DNA of 43,811 nt, taken from positions 1 through 43,811 of the forward strand of contig NZ_JAQMUE010000085.1 in NCBI RefSeq assembly GCF_028330985.1, in the 5' to 3' direction. Below the pieces are notes generated by a model. That model was not told the DNA's origin and made no database searches. It worked only from the letters and a program-made list of their open reading frames with translations. Shown here piece by piece: positions 17,499-25,770 of the stretch. The translations under genes were made by a program, and so were the position numbers. Position 1 is the first letter of the stretch. Every line of letters begins with the position of its first letter. The stretch comes from Roseofilum reptotaenium CS-1145 (lineage in GTDB: Bacteria; Cyanobacteriota; Cyanobacteriia; Cyanobacteriales; Desertifilaceae).

Positions 17499-17579
17499 AC
17501 CCAGTTTTTTCCTTCTCTTGAACTATCGATCAATAGCGTTATCCCATTGCCTACTACCTACTGCCCATTACCCTATAAA

Positions 17580-17615
17580 AAAACAGGGGGATTTCGTCTA
17601 TTACCCCTGTTTTTG
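17580..17615 (+). terminator. Rho-independent terminator after ispH
   Basis: AAAACAGGGG (17580-17589) pairs perfectly with CCCCTGTTTT (17604-17613), and the right arm runs into a T-rich tail. It would end the SGNH hydrolase-ispH transcript and, because of the A-rich left flank, could also work on the other strand. Confidence 0.82.
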
Positions 17616-17941
17616 TTAATTGAGGAACGACTTAGAATACAGAAATAGCGTCTAAATAAACTTCAGGTTTAGATAGAATTGGGTAGTCAATCACCGCATT
17701 TCCAACAGCACATATAGCAGTGAAAGAGTTGATTAGGACAGTGAAGTTATGGTTTGAGGCAATAGGCAAGAGGGACTCTAGCAATAGAAAATGTCCTAAC
17801 TCTCCCTATTCTCTGCTATAACAGCATAGGCATGGCTTAGTTATAGTGCATGTTCATGGGGAAATGATATAATCCTTGCTTTCGATCATCGATGAGGACT
17901 CTCAGTGCGTAGCGCTAGAGTTGGAATCAGACCTAATCTTT
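17616..17941. other. Gene-free stretch before the binding-protein gene
   Basis: I see no gene in these 326 bases. They contain a GGCAATAGGCAA heptamer-like fragment near 17758 and AGAAAATGTCCTAA, a phrase that recurs near 21477. No clear promoter or RNA gene was recognised. Confidence 0.5.
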
Positions 17942-17965
17942 AATTTTTAATTTTTAATTTTTAAT
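17942..17965. repeat. AATTTTT heptamer, three units
   Basis: Three perfect AATTTTT units followed by AAT, ending 24 bp before the substrate-binding-protein start codon. The run could affect promoter spacing. Confidence 0.7.
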
Positions 17966-17989
17966 GGCTTTGAATTCTGGAGAGAACAG

Positions 17990-19402
17990 ATGACTCAAAA
18001 GAATGATACCCCAATCTTAGTGGTTGCCCTGATTGTATGTTTGGGCGTAGTCGGTTTTGGTTTATGGTGGTTTCTGAATCGGACAGAGGTACAGGTCGCC
18101 AGTTCCCCTTCACCGGAAATGGTGGATTTTCAAGTAGAGGAGCGGCTTAGTACTGGAGAGCGGTTGTTAATTACACAAGGGGCAACCCTCCAGAAACGGA
18201 GTGCAGTCGCTCAGATAGCGCAAGGAAAATGGGAAGAGGCGATCGCCAATTTAGAATACTCTTTAAACCTCAATCGTAACGATCCTGAAGCGCTGATCTA
18301 TCTGAACAACGCCCGCATTGCTGGGCAAACAGCCTATACCCTGGCTGTATCTGTCCCCATTACCACCCAACTTAATGCTGCCCAAGAGTTACTGCGCGGT
18401 GTAGCTCAAGCACAACAAGAGATGAATGAACAGGGAGGAATTCAAGGAACTCCCATACAGATTTTAATTGCTGACGATGCGAATAATCCAGATGCTGCTG
18501 TTGAGATTGCCCAAAAATTGGTAGCTGACGATCGCATTTTGGCAGTCATTGGTCACTATAGTAGTGGGGTAAGTCTGGCGGCTGCTTCTGTATATGAAAA
18601 TGGGCAATTGGTCATGATTTCTCCTACGTCTACTTCCGTAGAGTTGTCGGGGAAAGGCAATTATGTTTTCCGCACTGTTCCAAGCGATCTCTTTTCGGGA
18701 ACAACTCTCGCGCGCTATTTGCTTCAAGATCTACAAAAACAAAAGGTAGCTGTATTTTTTAACTCCACCAGCAATTATAGTCAATCCCTCAAAGATAGCT
18801 TTACTACCGCCCTATTTGCGGATGGCGGTGAGGTAGTCACCGAGATAGACTTTGCCAGCTTCATGTTTAATCCGAGTCAGGCGATTGAAGAGGTGATGGC
18901 TCAAGGTGCTGAGGCGATTTTACTTGCCTCGGATTCTACGGTATTCCCTGATGCTCTTGATGCGATCATTATTAATAACCATAAATTACCTCTCCTGGGA
19001 GGCGATAGTTTATACAGATCTGAAGTCTTAAAAGCAGGACGAGCAAAAGCAATGGGGATGGTTGTTGCTATCCCTTGGGATTTTGTCGCCAATGCCAACT
19101 CTGCTTTTGCCCAAAGCAGCCTCCAGTTATGGAGCGCACAGGTGAATTGGCGCACTGCCTTAGCCTATGATGCGGCTCAAGCGCTGTTAGAGGCGATCTC
19201 TAGCGAAGAACCGAGTCGTTCCAGCATCCAAAAGGCTCTTGTGGCTCCAGATTTTCAGGTCAATGGTGCATCGGGAACCATTCGGTTTCTGCCATCGGGC
19301 GATCGCAATCAAGCCCTCCAGTTAGTACAAGTTCAACCTGGCGATCTCACCGGATTCGGCTATGATTTTGTTCCCCTAGTGGGATTTAAACCAGAACAAT
19401 AA
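17990..19402 (+). CDS. Leu/Ile/Val-type periplasmic binding protein, anchored
   Basis: A 470-residue protein. A membrane anchor (about 8-29) is followed by a TPR-like helical pair (about 60-105, with the unit GKWEEAIANLEYSLNLNRNDPEAL) and a type I periplasmic binding fold (about 115-460): GGIQGTPIQILIADDANNP, VIGHYSSGVSLAA and MISPTSTSVELSG. In transporters this fold captures amino acids, amides or urea, but here no permease or ATPase genes are near, and the TPR plus anchor suggests a sensory or receptor role. A GGAGAG Shine-Dalgarno sequence supports the ATG. A truncated response-regulator start overlaps its stop codon, consistent with a signalling partner once encoded downstream. Confidence 0.87.
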   Translation: MTQKNDTPILVVALIVCLGVVGFGLWWFLNRTEVQVASSPSPEMVDFQVEERLSTGERLLITQGATLQKRSAVAQIAQGKWEEAIANLEYSLNLNRNDPEALIYLNNARIAGQTAYTLAVSVPITTQLNAAQELLRGVAQAQQEMNEQGGIQGTPIQILIADDANNPDAAVEIAQKLVADDRILAVIGHYSSGVSLAAASVYENGQLVMISPTSTSVELSGKGNYVFRTVPSDLFSGTTLARYLLQDLQKQKVAVFFNSTSNYSQSLKDSFTTALFADGGEVVTEIDFASFMFNPSQAIEEVMAQGAEAILLASDSTVFPDALDAIIINNHKLPLLGGDSLYRSEVLKAGRAKAMGMVVAIPWDFVANANSAFAQSSLQLWSAQVNWRTALAYDAAQALLEAISSEEPSRSSIQKALVAPDFQVNGASGTIRFLPSGDRNQALQLVQVQPGDLTGFGYDFVPLVGFKPEQ

Positions 19403-19458
19403 TGATTCCTCTGCTGTTGTTAATTGAGGATGAATACTCATTGGTTAAACATCTGTAA
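19402..19458 (+). pseudogene. Response-regulator receiver-domain stub
   Basis: An ATG overlaps the stop of the binding-protein gene as TAATG, and the frame reads MIPLLLLIEDEYSLVKHL before TAA. A hydrophobic strand followed by an acidic EDE cluster and a helix is how receiver domains begin. The remaining 100 or so residues are missing. It is best read as the leftover of a coupled two-component gene, but 18 residues are thin evidence. Confidence 0.4.
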
Positions 19459-19538
19459 TCAATCACTCAAGAAAATGCCTGAAAAATCAGTATTAGCAGA
19501 AAATAAATAGCAATGGAGTAATCCTGTATTCTTACCCC

Positions 19539-19573
19539 TATTCCCTATTCCCTATTCCCTATTCCCTATTCCC
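19539..19573. repeat. TATTCCC heptamer, five perfect units
   Basis: Five exact tandem TATTCCC units in the 263-bp gap between the response-regulator stub and ycf34. STRR-like heptamers of this kind vary in copy number between strains. Nothing else was recognised in 19459-19721. Confidence 0.85.
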
Positions 19574-19721
19574 TCACCTTCTACAAGAAGTCTAATGATT
19601 GACGCGAGATCGGGAAACTAAGACTTCTATTGCTCTGATGCTTAGTCTAGAAGAACAGGGCAATAATTTAGGGTTGTCTAATTCGCCATGTCTTGAGCAT
19701 CTCCCCATCCCTGTTTCTAAA

Positions 19722-19970
19722 CTATGTGGGAATTAACTCCCCAGGACGTAACCTTGACCATTTACCCTGTTCTTGTTTAAAACTCTCACATCCAACCACA
19801 TCCCATTCCATCTCAATGATCTCTCCCTGGTGGCGGATATTGACATTAATTTCAGGGTTGATGGGTTCAAAATCCGGATTTTCCGCCAGATGGGGTTGTT
19901 GGTGTTGACCTTCCACGGCATGATAGGTAAGGCAACGGTCTACATATTCGCAATTGACACAAATGCACAT
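19722..19970 (-). CDS. ycf34: Ycf34 family Fe-S protein
   Basis: An 82-residue protein matching Ycf34, conserved in cyanobacteria and some algal plastids. The N-terminal MCICVNCEYVDRC supplies four cysteines (positions 2, 4, 7, 13), and work on the Synechocystis protein indicates an iron-sulfur cluster there. HAVEGQHQQPHL, NPDFEPINPEINVNI and the C-terminal EMEWDVVGCESF are also conserved. The role is linked to redox control and photosynthesis-related growth. It is divergent from cca (195 bp between starts). Confidence 0.92.
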   Translation of the reverse strand: MCICVNCEYVDRCLTYHAVEGQHQQPHLAENPDFEPINPEINVNIRHQGEIIEMEWDVVGCESFKQEQGKWSRLRPGELIPT

Positions 19971-20165
19971 AAGCCAACATCAAGCTAAAACATCACATAT
20001 AGAAAAAGAGAAGGATAAAGTACGCTCCCCTTCCCTCATACCAATTCTCGATCGGTTTGGGCTTAACCATTGGCTGAAAGCAACTTACCTGGAATTGGTA
20101 TCCCTCTGCTAATCTAACCTATTCCTTCTTGAGATTGCCCAAATGTGTTCAGATTGTAATTCACC

Positions 20166-21422
20166 ATGCTTGACTTAACCGGTGCAGCTCTTAGTCCAGA
20201 AACCTGGCCTTTTGATTTAGAATGGCTTCCCGAAGAAACCTGTTTAGTGGGGGGAGCGGTGCGCGATAGCCTGCTGAAACGGCAACGGGATTATCTGGAT
20301 CTGGATTTTGTGCTGCCGGAAAAGGCTGTAGAAACGGCGCGTCAGATTGCTAAATTCTATGATGCGGGGTTTGTGGTGTTGGATGCCGGGCGGCAAATTG
20401 CGCGGGTGGTGTTTGAAAATGCCACAGCAGATTTTGCCCAACAGGAGGGAGAAACCCTACATCTTGATTTAAAGCGGCGGGATTTTACGGTTAATGCGAT
20501 CGCCTATAATCCGTTTACCCAGACCTTAATTGACCCATTGGAAGGCTGTCAAGATTTACAGCGCCAACTCATCCGTATGGTATCGGCAAAAAATTTGGCT
20601 GACGATCCCCTGAGGCTGCTACGAGCCTATCGCCAAGCGAGTCAATTGGGGTTTACCCTTGACCGAGAAACGCAAAACACTCTAATCCGGTTAGCACCAA
20701 AGTTGCGTCAGGTGGCAGCCGAACGGGTACGGATGGAGTTAGGGTATTTACTGAATTTGCCCTCGGGAAGTGAAGCACTGGAAAAGGCTTGGAAAGATGG
20801 AGTGTTAACGGGTTGGTTTCCCCATAGCTGTGCAGAGCGGGTGACTCAAGTCCATCAAGTAGATTGGATGGCAGAGGAATTGAGCGATCGCTGGCCTCAA
20901 TTACGAGAATACTTTAATCAGCCTATTCTCGCCAGTCAACCCACCAATCGGATCAGTTTAGCTAAACTGATTCTGTTTATCTCCCCAGAAGTCCAAAACG
21001 CTGAGGCAGAACTAAAATCCTTGAAATTGAGTCGTGCTGAAATTCGAGCGGCGATCGCCGTTTTGCAGCGCTTGCCGGATATTCTATACCCGCAACAGAT
21101 GGACTTGCGAGACCAGTATTTTTTCTTTCAAGCGATTCGTTCCGTTTTTCCGACACTGATGCTCTTAGCACGGGTGAGAGGGGTGGCTCTGGAGGCGATC
21201 GCGCCGTTGTGCGATCGCTACCTCAATCCCAACGATCCTGTCGTTTATCCCCAACCTCCGATCGCAGGTAATACCTTGATTGAATCCCTTAATCTATCCA
21301 AGGGTAAGTTAATCGGTCAATTATTAACCGAAATTCAGATCGCCCAAATTGAAGGTAAGGTCAGCACCCAAGCAGAGGCGATCCAGTTTGCCCAACATTG
21401 GCTCAAACCCATTAAACCTTAG
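20166..21422 (+). CDS. cca: CCA tRNA nucleotidyltransferase
   Basis: A 418-residue class II tRNA nucleotidyltransferase. The catalytic head has LVGGAVRDSLLKRQRDYLDL, with metal-binding acidic residues in DLDFVL, and the RRDFTVNAIAYNP motif. The RNA- and nucleotide-recognition neck includes DPLRLLRAYRQASQLGF. It adds or repairs the 3' CCA of tRNAs without a template. In some cyanobacteria CC- and A-adding enzymes are separate, so it could have a restricted activity; sequence inspection cannot settle this. It is divergent from ycf34. Confidence 0.93.
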   Translation: MLDLTGAALSPETWPFDLEWLPEETCLVGGAVRDSLLKRQRDYLDLDFVLPEKAVETARQIAKFYDAGFVVLDAGRQIARVVFENATADFAQQEGETLHLDLKRRDFTVNAIAYNPFTQTLIDPLEGCQDLQRQLIRMVSAKNLADDPLRLLRAYRQASQLGFTLDRETQNTLIRLAPKLRQVAAERVRMELGYLLNLPSGSEALEKAWKDGVLTGWFPHSCAERVTQVHQVDWMAEELSDRWPQLREYFNQPILASQPTNRISLAKLILFISPEVQNAEAELKSLKLSRAEIRAAIAVLQRLPDILYPQQMDLRDQYFFFQAIRSVFPTLMLLARVRGVALEAIAPLCDRYLNPNDPVVYPQPPIAGNTLIESLNLSKGKLIGQLLTEIQIAQIEGKVSTQAEAIQFAQHWLKPIKP

Positions 21423-21519
21423 TGGGGAACGGGAGAGAGCAGAAAAGGAATTGGTTAGGATAGGCAAAAGGCAATAGAAAATGTCCTAATCCCTCTTCTG
21501 TCACTCTAGGAAAACCATG

Positions 21520-21536
21520 ACAGCGCTTTGCGCTGT
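21520..21536. repeat. ACAGCGC-TTT-GCGCTGT hairpin repeat, copy 4
   Basis: A perfect 7-bp stem with a 3-base loop between cca and the kinase remnant. It resembles the TAGCGC hairpins with both outer arms extended and may act as a processing or stop signal for the convergent transcripts. Confidence 0.55.
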
Positions 21537-21539
21537 ATC

Positions 21540-22025
21540 TTATCCCAAGGGCTTGGAAGAATGCAATTTCTCAACGACCAGAGGCAACGTAATCTCAAAT
21601 TTCGCCCCTTTTCCAGGTTGGGAGAAACAAGTCAGTTCTCCTTGGTGTTTTTCCGTGATAATTTGATAGCTAATTGCTAAACCCAAACCGGTGCCTTTAC
21701 CCACCGGTTTCGTGGTAAAGAAGGGATCAAAGAGTTTCTCAATGGACGTTTCAGAAATACCTAAGCCATTATCTTCAATCACAATGGCTACCTGATTCTG
21801 AACTGAGTAAGTGTGAAAGCAAAATGCAGTGTTTGCTTTCATGGTCACTAGACCCGGTAGCACACTTTTGAGGAATCCAATATCAAAACACCAGCCAATG
21901 ATTACTATAAATCCAATCCAAAATACAGCGATCGCACTCCGTTTTGAGACTTTTTGCAAATTTGCGATCAGTAACTTAGAGTGACTTACCACTATTTTGA
22001 GGATACATCTTGTTATGTTTAACAA
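21540..22025 (-). pseudogene. Histidine kinase with internal in-frame deletion
   Basis: A 161-residue frame with two halves that do not belong together. Residues 1-70 resemble the membrane N-terminus of large cyanobacterial hybrid kinases, including WCFDIGFLKSVLPGLVTMKA and NTAFCF. From about residue 75 the sequence is the C-terminal half of a HATPase domain: [19 protein letters not shown] (G1 and F box), [14 protein letters not shown] (G2) and a normal C-terminus. The rest of the membrane part, all sensor domains, the HisKA helix with its phospho-His and the N box are absent. The junction maps near 21815. It has no kinase activity by family knowledge; it may be a neutral remnant or an ATP-binding fragment that still sits in the membrane. 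Confidence 0.8.
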
Positions 22026-22162
22026 ATTATACCACTTTTTTGATTTCTGTTGGTAATTGCAGTAAAAAAATCAGGAAATCTTTAGATTTGTAAATAAATT
22101 CTGGTTAAAGTTTAAGCTTCGCCATAAAATCAACTCAGTTGCTAATACCGTATTCCCCATTC

Positions 22163-24106
22163 ATGCATAGTATCCTCAAAGTTGTCGATCGCATCCTAGA
22201 CACCCGTCCCGATACCCTCGACTTTCGCGACCAACTCTACGAAGCGACCCTAGTAGATGTTCCGGCTCGCATCGACCTGGAAGAATACAGGAAACTGAAT
22301 ATTCCCATTCTGGATCAAGGACGGGAAGGGGCTTGTACTGGGTTTGCCCTAGCTACAGTTGCCCATTATTTGCTGGCGAAACGCTACGGGTTAAATAATC
22401 TGACTCCAGTTAGCCCCTGGATGTTGTACGCTATGGCCAAGCGCTACGATGAATGGCCGGGAGAAGACTACGAAGGATCGAGTGCCAGAGGAGCCATGAA
22501 AGCCTGGCATAAACACGGAGTGTGTAGCGATCGCCTCTGGACCCATCGCTCTGGAAAAGTGAAACGAGACCTGACGGGAACTCAAGCCTCGGATGCATCC
22601 CAACGCCCCCTGGGAGCCTATTATCGGGTGAATCATAAAGACTTGGTTGCCATGCATAGTGCGATCGCCGAAGTCGGAATCCTTTATGCTACGGGACTCG
22701 TCCATGAAGGCTGGGAAAGAATCGACTCAGATGGCGCGATCCCCCTCAAAGAAACGATTCGAGGCGGCCATGCTTTTGCTCTAGTGGGCTATGATGAACG
22801 GGGCTTTTGGTTCCAAAACTCCTGGGGCAATACCTGGGGCAAAAACGGTTTTGCCCTGATCACCTATGATGATTGGCTGCTTAACGGAACCGATGTTTGG
22901 GTCGCGCGTTTGGGTGTTCCGATTATCCTCAATAATCCCATTCCCAGAAAATCTCAGCCACGTAGTAGTCAGCAAAAAACCAGTGCTATCTATGCAAATT
23001 TGCGTCCTCACTTAATCAGTATTGGTGCAGATGGGGCATTAAGCGACAATGGAACCTATGCAACCTCCTCTGAAGCTGTCCAGAGAATTTTAACCGAAGA
23101 CTTTCCCCAGATGAGCGCATCTTGGCAGAAAAAACGCCTCTGTCTATTTGTCCCAGGGGGTTTACAGTCGAAAGACCAGGTGGTTGAAGCGATGACCAAC
23201 TTGCGGCAAGTCTTTCTCAATCAAGAAATTTATCCCCTTGCTTTCCTCTGGAATAACGAGTATGGTGCAACGTTAACGCAGATTCTGCAAAATGGCTTAA
23301 AGCAGCGCCGACCCGAAGGTACAGTAGAAGACAATCAGGATTTTATGCTCGATCGCCTCGATGATGCCCTAGAACCGCTTGTCCGTCCAGAGGGAAGTCT
23401 TCAATGGAGTGTGTTGAAAACCAAAGCCTTACAAGCAGCGAAAATCTACAATGGGGGAATACGCTTAATTTTGCAATTTATCGATCAATTGCAAAAACAA
23501 GAGCCGAATCTAGAAATTCATCTCGTTGGTCATAGTTTAGGCAGTTTGCTCTTAGAACCCTTGGTACAACTGTTAACCACAGACGGTTTAATTAGCGGTT
23601 CCCTCCTGGGGGGAGATGTGGGCTATGGTCAGGCGATCGCCTCCTGTACCCTCTGGGCCCCTGCTTCCACTCTATCAGCGTTTCATGAAAGTTATGGCCA
23701 GGCGATCGCCAACAACAAAATCGGCAAATTTACCCTATTTACCCTCACTGATGAAGCGGAAAATAACGACCAATGTGCTAACATTTATCACCGCTCTCTA
23801 CTCTATTTGATCGCCCATAGCTTAGAAGAAAAACCCCGAATTCCCTTTTCGCCCACCCATGCTCAAGGAACGGCGATCGCCGGAATGGAGAAATTTATCC
23901 GCCAAGATGAACAACTCCAAAGTTGGATCGCCTCTGGCAAAGTGGATTGGATTTTAGCGCCCAATACCGGTTCCCAAGGCGCTCAATTCCATTGTGCCGC
24001 CCGCACCCATGAAGGCTTTTCCCAAGATCCAGCAACCTTAAGAGCGACCTTAGCTCGTATTCTGGGAGAACCCGAAATGGAGGAGAGCGAAGACACTCAA
24101 GAGTAG
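22163..24106 (+). CDS. Papain-like (C1) peptidase fused to alpha/beta hydrolase
   Basis: A two-enzyme fusion of 647 residues from the ATG. The N-terminal domain is C1 papain-type: LDQGREGACTGFA carries the catalytic Cys (residue 58), GGHAFALVGYD the His (201) and FQNSWGNTWG the Asn (217). A linker (about 255-275) leads to an alpha/beta-hydrolase domain: CLFVPGGL start, a nucleophile elbow VGHSLGSLLLEPL (Ser456), a later helical cap and a probable catalytic His in RTHEGFS. There is no signal peptide or membrane segment, so it is probably cytoplasmic. The frame also extends upstream to TTG 22139, but the ATG gives a natural N-terminus. Substrates are unknown. It is convergent with the HNH gene. 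Confidence 0.85.
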   Translation: MHSILKVVDRILDTRPDTLDFRDQLYEATLVDVPARIDLEEYRKLNIPILDQGREGACTGFALATVAHYLLAKRYGLNNLTPVSPWMLYAMAKRYDEWPGEDYEGSSARGAMKAWHKHGVCSDRLWTHRSGKVKRDLTGTQASDASQRPLGAYYRVNHKDLVAMHSAIAEVGILYATGLVHEGWERIDSDGAIPLKETIRGGHAFALVGYDERGFWFQNSWGNTWGKNGFALITYDDWLLNGTDVWVARLGVPIILNNPIPRKSQPRSSQQKTSAIYANLRPHLISIGADGALSDNGTYATSSEAVQRILTEDFPQMSASWQKKRLCLFVPGGLQSKDQVVEAMTNLRQVFLNQEIYPLAFLWNNEYGATLTQILQNGLKQRRPEGTVEDNQDFMLDRLDDALEPLVRPEGSLQWSVLKTKALQAAKIYNGGIRLILQFIDQLQKQEPNLEIHLVGHSLGSLLLEPLVQLLTTDGLISGSLLGGDVGYGQAIASCTLWAPASTLSAFHESYGQAIANNKIGKFTLFTLTDEAENNDQCANIYHRSLLYLIAHSLEEKPRIPFSPTHAQGTAIAGMEKFIRQDEQLQSWIASGKVDWILAPNTGSQGAQFHCAARTHEGFSQDPATLRATLARILGEPEMEESEDTQE

Positions 24107-24139
24107 GCGATCGAAGGGCACAAGGTTGAGCAGATCTGA

Positions 24140-24565
24140 TTAACTCTCTTCCGGAGGATGCCAACCGGCTGAAACCCAAGCTTGTCTTACAGCTACAGCA
24201 TAGGGATTATTTAATTTTAAGGCGATCGCTGTCGCTCGCCCACAGGCTGTAATCCCCTGAATCCTTGTGCCATCTTCCGACCAAGTAAAATGGGAAGACC
24301 ATTGTTGCTGACGAGGGTTGTATAACTCTACCTTTTTCTGGGTTATGGGATCTTGAGCGTGGGTTTGTGTCCCTTTGTAGGAATTGCACAGACGACAAGC
24401 AAGCCAAAGATTGTCTTCCTCATCAGAGCCACCTGCGGCTTTAGGGATAATATGGTCGATTTCCAAAACTCCTAAAATATATTGCTGCGCACTCTGGCAG
24501 TAGCCACATTGATTTTGGGCAGCGGCTCGAACATTAGACCGTATTTTTTCAGAAATTTGACTCAC
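24140..24565 (-). CDS. HNH endonuclease
   Basis: A 141-residue HNH nuclease. Zinc-ligand cysteines are CGYC (20, 23) and CRLC (57, 60). The active-site run is LEIDHIIPKAAGG (His38), DEEDNLWLAC (Asn52) and CNSYKGTQ (Asn61 in the third position, as in many HNH-like enzymes). The start is GTG and overlaps the TAG of the upstream small gene by one base (TAGTG), so the two are translationally coupled. An HNH gene coupled to a small regulator-like gene could be a homing-type, defence or toxin-antitoxin pair; no target can be inferred. Confidence 0.85.
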   Translation of the reverse strand: MSQISEKIRSNVRAAAQNQCGYCQSAQQYILGVLEIDHIIPKAAGGSDEEDNLWLACRLCNSYKGTQTHAQDPITQKKVELYNPRQQQWSSHFTWSEDGTRIQGITACGRATAIALKLNNPYAVAVRQAWVSAGWHPPEES

Positions 24566-24951
24566 TACTTCAAGGGTTCAATCAACCCACGCTTAACAGC
24601 TTCATTGAGAGCAGTGGCTTTTCGTAGTAACTCCTCTTGATAAATTTGCATTAATGCTTGTAATTCAGACACTTCATCCGTATTTAAGAGTCCAGCTTGC
24701 TGGCGATCTAGTAACTGGCTTAACCGAGCATCTTGATCTGCTTCCATTTGTAGGGCACTCAGATCTAAAATCTCCCGATCTGACAAACTAGATATGGGTT
24801 GTAGATCCAATCCATTACTCCTAACGGGTGGAATTAAGGAAGTTATGGTATCGGCTAAAACACTAGCTAAATCTCGGTTCGCCAGTTGTGCAAAACGTTC
24901 AGCCTGTAGATAAACATCATCAGGTAAGGTAATAGTGATTTGGGTACTCAT
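24565..24951 (-). CDS. Small protein with ribbon-helix-helix-like N-terminus
   Basis: A 128-residue protein. The first 25 residues (TQITITLPDDVYLQAERFAQ) have the beta-strand plus helix pattern of ribbon-helix-helix or antitoxin DNA-binding domains. The rest is helical and charged, with a predicted coiled coil (about 75-115). It is coupled to the HNH nuclease downstream. I do not recognise a named family; an antitoxin or DNA-targeting partner for the nuclease is a reasonable inference only. Confidence 0.7.
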   Translation of the reverse strand: MSTQITITLPDDVYLQAERFAQLANRDLASVLADTITSLIPPVRSNGLDLQPISSLSDREILDLSALQMEADQDARLSQLLDRQQAGLLNTDEVSELQALMQIYQEELLRKATALNEAVKRGLIEPLK

Positions 24952-25006
24952 GGGTTGGCATCAGACTGGAGTATTTTCAGGATAACGAGAAAATGTAGCT
25001 CACCTA

Positions 25007-25067
25007 GGGCCGAATTCTGGCAGAATCAGACATAGAGTAGTCGAAAACTGGAAACCGTAGGCGATCG
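25007..25067. repeat. 61-bp direct repeat, left copy
   Basis: 60 of 61 bases match 25771-25831; the only difference is CCGTAGG here versus CCATAGG there. A further few matches (TCAC) lie just outside on the left. This copy abuts the 3' end of hepT (its stop is at 25070) and lies upstream of the RHH-HNH pair. With the right copy it brackets the whole toxin-antitoxin module. Confidence 0.93.
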
Positions 25068-25069
25068 GG

Positions 25070-25405
25070 CTATGGCACGGGTAAGAGTGGAGTGATGTAC
25101 TCTAACAATTGAGGAATGTATGTTTGAACAACTTGCCAGACTAGATCGAGTTTAACTTCATCATAATCATGGACTAGGCGATCGCGCATCCCGGCAATTT
25201 GTCTCCACTCAATTGCCCCATAGCGCTCGCGAAATTCCGGTGAAAGACGTTTGACGACTTCACCAATAATCGTAATTTCATATAAAACCGCCAGTTGTGT
25301 TCTTTCATCCTGCTCAAAATCTGCTTCAGTCATATTCTCAGTTAATCGGAGAATTGTGCGACAGAATTTAGCTATATCAAACAAATAGGATTCGTCCCGA
25401 TTCAT
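25070..25405 (-). CDS. hepT: HepT-like HEPN ribonuclease toxin (DUF86)
   Basis: A 111-residue all-helical DUF86/HEPN protein of usual length. The RX4HXY active-site motif is RDRLVHDY (Arg74, His79, Tyr81). In characterised systems the HepT dimer cleaves RNA, and MntA silences it by adding AMP to the motif tyrosine. The GEVVKRLSPEFRER segment is also typical of the family. It overlaps the end of the antitoxin gene by 29 bp, and the antitoxin comes first, as usual for such pairs. Confidence 0.9.
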   Translation of the reverse strand: MNRDESYLFDIAKFCRTILRLTENMTEADFEQDERTQLAVLYEITIIGEVVKRLSPEFRERYGAIEWRQIAGMRDRLVHDYDEVKLDLVWQVVQTYIPQLLEYITPLLPVP

Positions 25406-25739
25406 AGATCACCTGTGCTGTACTGAGAATATTTTGGCGGCGAATCCAGTTATCACTCTCAATCACTGAGGATTTTTCAATCAAATCAACCTGACGACCT
25501 AACCCGTCTTCCAATTGATATTGGATCTTCACCAAATCCATTAGACTCATGCGAGAACGAAAATTAGGGTCAAAGACCACCAAAAGATCGATATCACTAT
25601 CCGGTTTAAAGTCTTCTCGGAGAATCGAGCCAAATACAGAGAGTTCAACAATACCCCACTGCGGGCAAAAATCAGCGAGTTGTTTCGGAGTAATTCCTAG
25701 GCGATCCGAAAGAAGAGGATCAGATATTTTCAGACTCAT
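25377..25739 (-). CDS. mntA: MntA-like nucleotidyltransferase antitoxin
   Basis: A 120-residue minimal nucleotidyltransferase. The GSX10DXD motif is complete: FGSILREDFKPDSDIDLLV (Gly37-Ser38, Asp49, Asp51), and a third acidic residue is in RQVDLIEKSS. Family knowledge: MntA uses ATP to AMPylate HepT. The coding region overlaps hepT by 29 bp, so expression is coupled. The pair with its 5' region lies exactly between the two 61-bp repeats. Confidence 0.9.
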   Translation of the reverse strand: MSLKISDPLLSDRLGITPKQLADFCPQWGIVELSVFGSILREDFKPDSDIDLLVVFDPNFRSRMSLMDLVKIQYQLEDGLGRQVDLIEKSSVIESDNWIRRQNILSTAQVIYESGRILFV

Positions 25740-25770
25740 TAGGCTTTTACCTTAAAATCAAGGTCACATG

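Noticed and set aside
17464-19573. Heptamer arrays as a possible CRISPR
   Set aside because: Units are contiguous 7-mers without spacers, and no cas gene is near.
19690-19988. Plus-strand frames of about 71 codons opposite ycf34
   Set aside because: Ycf34 on the minus strand is recognised by its cysteine motif; the plus-strand frames have no family features.
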